From Chloroflexota bacterium (GTDB lineage: Bacteria > Chloroflexota > Anaerolineae > Anaerolineales > UBA11579): DNA of 17,297 bases. The notes under the pieces were generated by a model. That model was not told the DNA's origin and did no database searches. It was given only the letters and a program-made list of their open reading frames with translations. Location: positions 1-17,297 of the forward strand of contig JAUWSD010000004.1 of NCBI GenBank assembly GCA_030610225.1. The letters are read 5' to 3'. The translations under genes were made by a program, and so were the position numbers. Below, in pieces: positions 13,010-17,297 of this stretch; the first letter of the stretch is position 1; each line of letters opens with the position of its first letter.

Positions 13010-14327
13010 TTTCCAACTCCTTAACTGCTTTAAATTGATCTTCATCGGCAATAAAACTAACAGTTTGAATACCCCTGCCTCGGATAGATTCAACTTTAAA
13101 TTCAACCGAGTTGATCTCTACATAATCATTTAATTTGGGGATATGTCCCGATCTGGCAAGGATCAACCCTCCAATAGTTTTTACATCGCCTGAGGGAAGA
13201 TCCAGGTTCAATATTTGGTTCACCTGATCTATTGATACATCGCCGCGGATATATATCTTGTTATGTAAAGAGATAGAGAATTGAGGGAACTCACTGTCAA
13301 ACTCATCTTGAAGGTCACCAAATACTACTTCCAGCAGGTCTTCTAATGTCACCATCCCAGCAGTGCCACCATACTCATCTAATATGATCGCCATCGGGCT
13401 TTGTTCATTTTGGAGGAGATTAAAAAGAACATTGACAGACATGTTCTCGGATACAAATGGCAATGGATGAAGAAGTTCTCTTAGATCAACTTGTTCGGAC
13501 TCATAATAATTCGACAGTAGATCTCTGATGTGAACTTCTCCGATGATATGGTCGATCGTATTTTCAAATATTGGAATTCTTGAGTATGTAGAATTTGAAA
13601 GTGTTTTTAATAATGTCTTGTACTCTGTTTTTATTGAAGCAGCCAGCATTCTTGCTCGGGGGATCATGATCTTTCTAGCAGTGATCTCGCGCATTTCGAG
13701 CAAATTTGAGAGCAGGTGGTACTCCTCTTTATTCAATACACCACCAGCGCCACTCTCTTTAATCAGATATGAGAGTTCACTTGGTGAGTGGACATGTGTG
13801 TGTTCCATGGAATGATTTATTCTCATTAACTTCAGGATTAACTGTCCGCTGCCATTGAACAGCCAGATCAGAGGCTTCAGGATCCATGAGAAGAAGCGCA
13901 TGATAGGCTCTGTGATAATTGAGAGCCTTTCCGGATACCTGATCCCAAAATTCTTCGGAACTAATTCTCCAAGCAGGACCTGGAGGATTGAGAGAAGGAT
14001 CAGAATTATTGTTGCACTGATCGATAAAGCGGCTGCTTCAGATAATCCTATCATTCCTAAAAGAGGAGCAATGTAGATAGATAATTGGGACTGGCCATAG
14101 AAACCGAGGATCAAACTTGAGAGAGTTATCCCTATCTGACAAGTAGCAACATAGGCATCTATCTTTTGAGGGCTTTGAACCAGCTCAAATAGGTACTTGG
14201 CAGTTTTATTCCCCTCTTCAGCAAGCAGAGAAAGTCTAGATGGCCTTGCGCTCACAGTAGCAAACTCTGCAATGACAAAGAGACCATTTAAACTTATTAG
14301 TAGGATAATTAATAGGAAGGTAATCAT
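13002..14327 (-). CDS. CNNM/CorC-family transporter or regulator, copy 2
   Basis: A 441-residue paralogue of the adjacent protein with the same layout: CNNM membrane domain starting TFLLIILLISLNGLFVIAEF, CBS pair with IIGEVHIRDLL and DEYGGTAGMVTLEDLLEVVFGDL, and a CorC_HlyC tail with IYIRGDVSIDQVNQI. The two proteins are clearly diverged in the linker and C-terminal parts, so the duplication is not recent. It is promoter-proximal; a minus-strand TATAAT lies at 14363-14358, giving a leader of about 24 bases. The ribosome site before ATG 14327 is poor. Shared transcription with copy 1 suggests they may assemble together, as CNNM proteins act as dimers. That is inference. Confidence 0.92.
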   Translation of the reverse strand: MITFLLIILLISLNGLFVIAEFATVSARPSRLSLLAEEGNKTAKYLFELVQSPQKIDAYVATCQIGITLSSLILGFYGQSQLSIYIAPLLGMIGLSEAAALSISATIILILLSILQVLLGELVPKNFGIRYPERLSIITEPIMRFFSWILKPLIWLFNGSGQLILKLMRINHSMEHTHVHSPSELSYLIKESGAGGVLNKEEYHLLSNLLEMREITARKIMIPRARMLAASIKTEYKTLLKTLSNSTYSRIPIFENTIDHIIGEVHIRDLLSNYYESEQVDLRELLHPLPFVSENMSVNVLFNLLQNEQSPMAIILDEYGGTAGMVTLEDLLEVVFGDLQDEFDSEFPQFSISLHNKIYIRGDVSIDQVNQILNLDLPSGDVKTIGGLILARSGHIPKLNDYVEINSVEFKVESIRGRGIQTVSFIADEDQFKAVKELEND

Positions 14328-14357
14328 TTTTGTAGGGATTTAGTTTTTCCCTGTGCA

Positions 14358-14363
14358 ATTATA
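14358..14363 (-). promoter_or_regulatory. -10 box of the CNNM/CorC gene pair
   Basis: Minus-strand TATAAT at 14363-14358, with no good -35 at 16-18 bases. The expected transcript start is near 14351. It is divergent from the btu promoter about 25 bases away. Confidence 0.5.
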
Positions 14364-14386
14364 CTAGTAAAAGTTTCAAAATATGA

Positions 14387-14414
14387 TTGATTAATTTCAG
14401 GTTTATGTTATATT
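14387..14414 (+). promoter_or_regulatory. Promoter of the cobalamin-regulated btuFCD operon
   Basis: TTGATT (14387-14392), 16-base spacer, TATATT (14409-14414) preceded by TG at 14406-14407 (extended -10). Transcription would begin near 14421, nine bases before the riboswitch, which fits well. Confidence 0.65.
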
Positions 14415-14429
14415 GATTTTAATTAACAA

Positions 14430-14556
14430 GAATAGATTTAGGTTTCCTATACCCCCGGATGGGTAGGAATAATAGCGAAGCCGGTGAAAGTCCGGCGCTG
14501 TCCCGCAACTGTAATCCATTATTTGGAAAGCCAGGGCGACATCCTGAAATCTGTTC
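14430..14556 (+). ncRNA. Cobalamin riboswitch aptamer
   Basis: Senses adenosyl- or methyl-cobalamin in the leader of btuF. Conserved core: CCGGTGAAAGTCCGG hairpin at 14481-14495 inside GCCGGTGAAAGTCCGGC (14480-14496), then CTGTCCCGCAACTGTAA (14498-14514), then a B12-box-like AGCCAGG-GCGACATCCTG (14529-14545). The closing stem P1 is visible: GAATAGATTTAGG (14430-14442) pairs with CCTGAAATCTGTTC (14543-14556) with one bulge. Part of the 326-base gap between the CorC-type genes and btuF; no coding sequence is seen in that gap. Confidence 0.95.
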
Positions 14557-14604
14557 CAAACCTCGAGGTCAGGTCTTTGGAATCAAATACTAGTGATGAT
14601 TGCC

Positions 14605-14638
14605 ATAGTCTGCCTTTGAGGAAGACTATTTTTTTTTT
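14605..14638 (+). terminator. Riboswitch terminator next to the btuF ribosome binding site
   Basis: ATAGTCT (14605-14611) pairs with AGACTAT (14623-14629); CC and GG inside the loop can extend the stem past a G-A mismatch. Ten Ts follow (14629-14638). GGAGGAAG (14639-14646), the btuF ribosome site, begins with the very next base. Expected logic: cobalamin bound means terminator formed and operon off. Confidence 0.8.
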
Positions 14639-14653
14639 GGAGGAAGTACCAAA

Positions 14654-15709
14654 ATGTTGAAAAAGAGAAGTTTTATCGTATTGTTAGTAGTTCTTGTTTT
14701 CATTTTTTCAGCATGCTCAGCCAATGAAGCTGTAAATAATAATACAGCTTATGACAATCAGGTTGAGAATGTGAACGGTTCGGACGAAACCGCGAATGAT
14801 GAAAACAGCCAGGAAGATGATGTAGACGAGTCAGCCGCTGAAGAAACGGCGGTCGAAGAAGATGCTCCTCAGCCGATCGAAGTTGTTGACGGTTTGGGAA
14901 AAACGATTGTCCTCGATACAGCAGCTATGAAAGTCGTTTCATTAGCACCATCGAACACTGAGATCCTTTATGCTATTGGTGCAGGTGAACAAGTAATTGC
15001 CAGGGATGATTTTTCTAATTTTCCAGCAGAGGCTCTTGATCTCCCAGCAGTGGGTGGGTCATGGGGTAACCTGAGCACTGAAGCAATTTTAGCTTTGGAA
15101 CCAGATCTTATTTTAGCTAATATGCTTTATTCAGTTGAAACAATTGAATCTCTGGAAGCGCTTGGATTGGTGGTTTATACAGTGCCAAACCCCTTAGACT
15201 TTGATGATCTTTTTGTAAATATGTTCGATGTCGCCAAGTTAGTTGGCAAAACAGAAGAAGCAACACAGGTTATTGAAGAATTACAGGCTAGAGTTGATGC
15301 AGTTGTTGTGATTGTAGCTGTTGTTGCTGAGCCAAGTCCAGTTGTATTCTATGAGTTGGATGCTACTGATCCTAATGCACCTTATTCAGCTGGTTCTGAC
15401 ACCTATGTTGATACTATTATCACAATGGCTGGTGGCACAAATATGGCCGCTGCTATTGGTTCATCATGGGTGCAGATCAGTGTTGAAGAGATCATAGCAC
15501 AAGACCCAGACATGATTTTACTTGGTGATTCAATGTTTGGGATCACAATTGAGAGCGTTATCGAAAGACCAGGATGGGATGTACTAACAGCGATTCAAAA
15601 TGGTCAGATTTTCCCATTCAATGATGACCTTGTCAGCAGCTCTGGCCCAAGAATGGTAGAAGGTTTGGAAGAAATGGCAAAAGTTTTCTTCCCTAACCAT
15701 TTTGAGTAA
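14654..15709 (+). CDS. btuF: Cobalamin-binding lipoprotein of the B12 ABC importer
   Basis: Extracytoplasmic substrate-binding protein of a type II ABC importer. 351 residues. A lipoprotein signal peptide is evident: KKR, a hydrophobic run, then lipobox FSAC with the lipidated cysteine at residue 21. Residues 22-73 form a low-complexity linker rich in Asp, Glu, Asn and Ala. The binding domain (Peripla_BP_2 type) runs from about 75 to the end, with VVSLAPSNTEILYAIGA, LEPDLILANM and an ending GWDVLTAIQNGQIFPF typical of BtuF/FepB-like proteins. GGAGGAAG precedes ATG 14654. Sequence alone would also allow a siderophore binder, but the cobalamin riboswitch directly upstream argues for cobalamin or cobinamide. 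Confidence 0.9.
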   Translation: MLKKRSFIVLLVVLVFIFSACSANEAVNNNTAYDNQVENVNGSDETANDENSQEDDVDESAAEETAVEEDAPQPIEVVDGLGKTIVLDTAAMKVVSLAPSNTEILYAIGAGEQVIARDDFSNFPAEALDLPAVGGSWGNLSTEAILALEPDLILANMLYSVETIESLEALGLVVYTVPNPLDFDDLFVNMFDVAKLVGKTEEATQVIEELQARVDAVVVIVAVVAEPSPVVFYELDATDPNAPYSAGSDTYVDTIITMAGGTNMAAAIGSSWVQISVEEIIAQDPDMILLGDSMFGITIESVIERPGWDVLTAIQNGQIFPFNDDLVSSSGPRMVEGLEEMAKVFFPNHFE

Positions 15710-15711
15710 AA

Positions 15712-16749
15712 ATGATTAAAAAGTTTATTCGTTCTTCACCTTATATAGTAAATATTGCAGCCCTTATATTTGCGTTTCTAATAAATATCGCAATAGGTGC
15801 TGTAACAATAGAGCCCGGGACTACATTCAAAGTCGTTGCAAACTTGTTTCCAGGTGTTGAATTTGCTATGTATTGGCCGAATTATGTTGAAGCAATTTTG
15901 GTGGAGATACGACTGCCTCATGCGATCCTGATGATGCTAGCTGGAGCTGCTTTAGCTTCCAGTGGCGCAGCTTACCAGGGATTATTTAGAAATCCTCTGG
16001 CTGATCCATACCTCATCGGGGTTGCGTCTGGCGGGGGGCTGGGGGCTGTTATTGCTATGTCTTTTTCATGGCCGGATACTATTCTTTCCTATTTATCTAT
16101 ACCGCTTGCAGCTTTTGTAGGTGCTTTTTCAACTGTAGTTGTCGTGTACCTTCTGGCAAAGGTTGGAAAGATAGTTCCGTTAACAACACTTATTCTTGCT
16201 GGTATTGCAGTTTCTGCTTTTAACTCTGCCATCACATCATTTTTAATGTTGAGGTCTGAAGAGCAGATACACAAAGCGATTGCTTTTTTGCTCGGTGGTA
16301 CTGCTATGAGCGGCTGGAAACCTGTGATAGGGATCCTCCCGTATTTATTCATAGGATTTTTCCTCTTGATCCTGGCAGGTAATTCGCTTAATTTGCTTCA
16401 ATTTGGGGAAGAGCAGGCCAAGCAGTTGGGGCTATCAGTAGAAAAATCCAAGATATTTGTGATCGTTGTTGCATCTCTGGTAACTGCTGCAGCTGTTTCA
16501 TTTGCAGGAATCATTGGTTTTATTGGATTGATAGTACCACATGTGATCAGGATCGTTTGGGGAGCAGATTACCGCAAATTAATTCCCTATTCAATGATCG
16601 CTGGCGGAACGGCATTATTATTAGCGGACTTGATCGGGAGGATTTTGCTGGCACCTCAGGTTGTGCCTGTTGGTATTGTTACGGCTTTAGTTGGAACTCC
16701 TTTCTTCCTTTGGATCTTAAGATCAGCTAAGTCAAAGGTGTTCTGGTAA
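15712..16749 (+). CDS. btuC: B12 ABC importer permease
   Basis: Membrane permease of the FecCD/BtuC family, working as a dimer with two ATPases. 345 residues with about ten hydrophobic helices. Family landmarks: RLPHAILMMLAGAALASSGAAYQGLFRNPLADP near residue 65-95 (the usual GxxxQxxxxNPLA motif), and GFIGLIVPHVIRIVWGADYRKLIP near 265-290, which contains the loop contacting the ATPase. It starts two bases after the btuF stop with no strong ribosome site, so coupling is likely, and its stop overlaps btuD by one base. It falls in the same riboswitch-controlled operon. Confidence 0.93.
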   Translation: MIKKFIRSSPYIVNIAALIFAFLINIAIGAVTIEPGTTFKVVANLFPGVEFAMYWPNYVEAILVEIRLPHAILMMLAGAALASSGAAYQGLFRNPLADPYLIGVASGGGLGAVIAMSFSWPDTILSYLSIPLAAFVGAFSTVVVVYLLAKVGKIVPLTTLILAGIAVSAFNSAITSFLMLRSEEQIHKAIAFLLGGTAMSGWKPVIGILPYLFIGFFLLILAGNSLNLLQFGEEQAKQLGLSVEKSKIFVIVVASLVTAAAVSFAGIIGFIGLIVPHVIRIVWGADYRKLIPYSMIAGGTALLLADLIGRILLAPQVVPVGIVTALVGTPFFLWILRSAKSKVFW

Positions 16750-17297
16750 TGACGATAACTATCAAAGATTTCTCAGCAGGTTATGGTAAAAAGGCTGTCC
16801 TTAATGGGATCAATATTGAGTTTCATCCAGGGCAGATCATAGGAATGATAGGTCCAAACGGGGCTGGTAAAAGCACTTTTATAAGAGGGATGAGCGGCGT
16901 ATTGAATGATATTTCTGGAGAAGTGATCTATAAGAATGAAGATACGTTCAAAATGTCAAATGCTGAGCGGGCGCGGATCATTTCAGTTGTTCCACAGGCA
17001 AGACAGCTAGGCGGTGCTTTTTCAGTTTATGAAGTAGTTATGATGGGGCGGACAGCTTATATGAACTTCCTTGGTCACCCTTCTAAGAAAGATGTAATGA
17101 GGGTTGAGGAAGCTATCAAGAAAACAAACCTGGAAGATTTAGCAGATCGAATGATCGCGGAATTATCAGGCGGTGAGCAGCAGAGGGTTTTACTTGCGAG
17201 GGCGCTTGCTCAGGAGACACCTGTTATGATCCTGGATGAGCCTACAACCCATTTAGACCTGAATAATCAGATCGAATTTATGCACATCATCAAAGAT
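16749..17297 (+). CDS. btuD: B12 ABC importer ATP-binding protein, 5' part (runs off window)
   Basis: ATPase subunit for BtuC-type importers. The frame is open from ATG 16749 to the window end, 183 codons of an expected roughly 260 or more. Walker A GPNGAGKST (about residues 36-44), Q-loop VVPQARQ, signature LSGGEQQR, and Walker B VMILDEPTTHLD are all present in order. The ATG overlaps the btuC stop (TAATG), and AAAGGTG at 16734-16740 is a good ribosome site inside btuC. The 3' end and anything further downstream in the operon cannot be seen. Confidence 0.93.
   Translation, partial: MTITIKDFSAGYGKKAVLNGINIEFHPGQIIGMIGPNGAGKSTFIRGMSGVLNDISGEVIYKNEDTFKMSNAERARIISVVPQARQLGGAFSVYEVVMMGRTAYMNFLGHPSKKDVMRVEEAIKKTNLEDLADRMIAELSGGEQQRVLLARALAQETPVMILDEPTTHLDLNNQIEFMHIIKD

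Noticed and set aside
13010..13105. N-terminal extension of CNNM/CorC copy 1 up to 13105
   Set aside because: It lies inside the end of copy 2 in another frame, while ATG 13009 has AAGGAG upstream and begins the conserved membrane domain.
14453..14470. C-rich and G-rich stretch near 14453-14465 as a separate regulatory repeat
   Set aside because: It is explained as an internal stem of the cobalamin aptamer.

Overview
The window looks like a piece of a bacterial chromosome, moderately AT-rich by eye. The gene set (trigger factor with a long acidic tail, ClpP, a MurA with Asp in the catalytic loop, an Anaerolineae-like small protein before pstB, B12 import under a cobalamin riboswitch) suggests a Chloroflexota bacterium, probably of the Anaerolineae. 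That placement is inferred from protein flavour and has not been tested by a search. Gene density is high, most genes are packed into short operons, and I see no insertion sequence, phage gene or CRISPR array.

Layout, left to right. The 3' part of a thioredoxin gene (+) runs into a hairpin shared with the convergent murA (-). murA is divergent from a minimal prepilin peptidase gene (+). A tight five-gene minus-strand operon (6019 to 2443) follows: a NIL-domain protein, the MgtE magnesium channel, a DAGK-family lipid kinase, a SpoIIE-type phosphatase and a small P-loop protein. Next on the minus strand come a HAD phosphatase and rlmN (ATGA overlap), then tig and clpP ending at a strong hairpin, then a stand-alone tRNA-Leu(UAG) with its own promoter and terminator. 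On the plus strand, a 143-residue unknown protein overlaps pstB. Convergent with them are two overlapping CNNM/CorC-type membrane protein genes (-). The 326-base gap at 14328-14653 holds divergent promoters and a complete cobalamin riboswitch with a terminator, followed by btuF, btuC and the start of btuD (+), which runs off the window.

Functional themes: envelope building (MurA), ion and cofactor transport (MgtE, two CNNM/CorC proteins, PstB, BtuFCD), and protein and ribosome quality (trigger factor, ClpP, RlmN, thioredoxin). The best points for a second look are the natural Cys-to-Asp MurA, two genes whose perfect TATAAT box lies exactly six bases before the ATG (candidate leaderless mRNAs), a perfect intrinsic terminator for the prepilin peptidase gene hidden antisense inside the neighbouring coding sequence, the NIL-MgtE-lipid kinase-phosphatase operon, an orphan pstB coupled to an unknown protein and carrying a changed ABC signature, and the riboswitch expression platform. 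I did not find a clearly new defence or mobile system.
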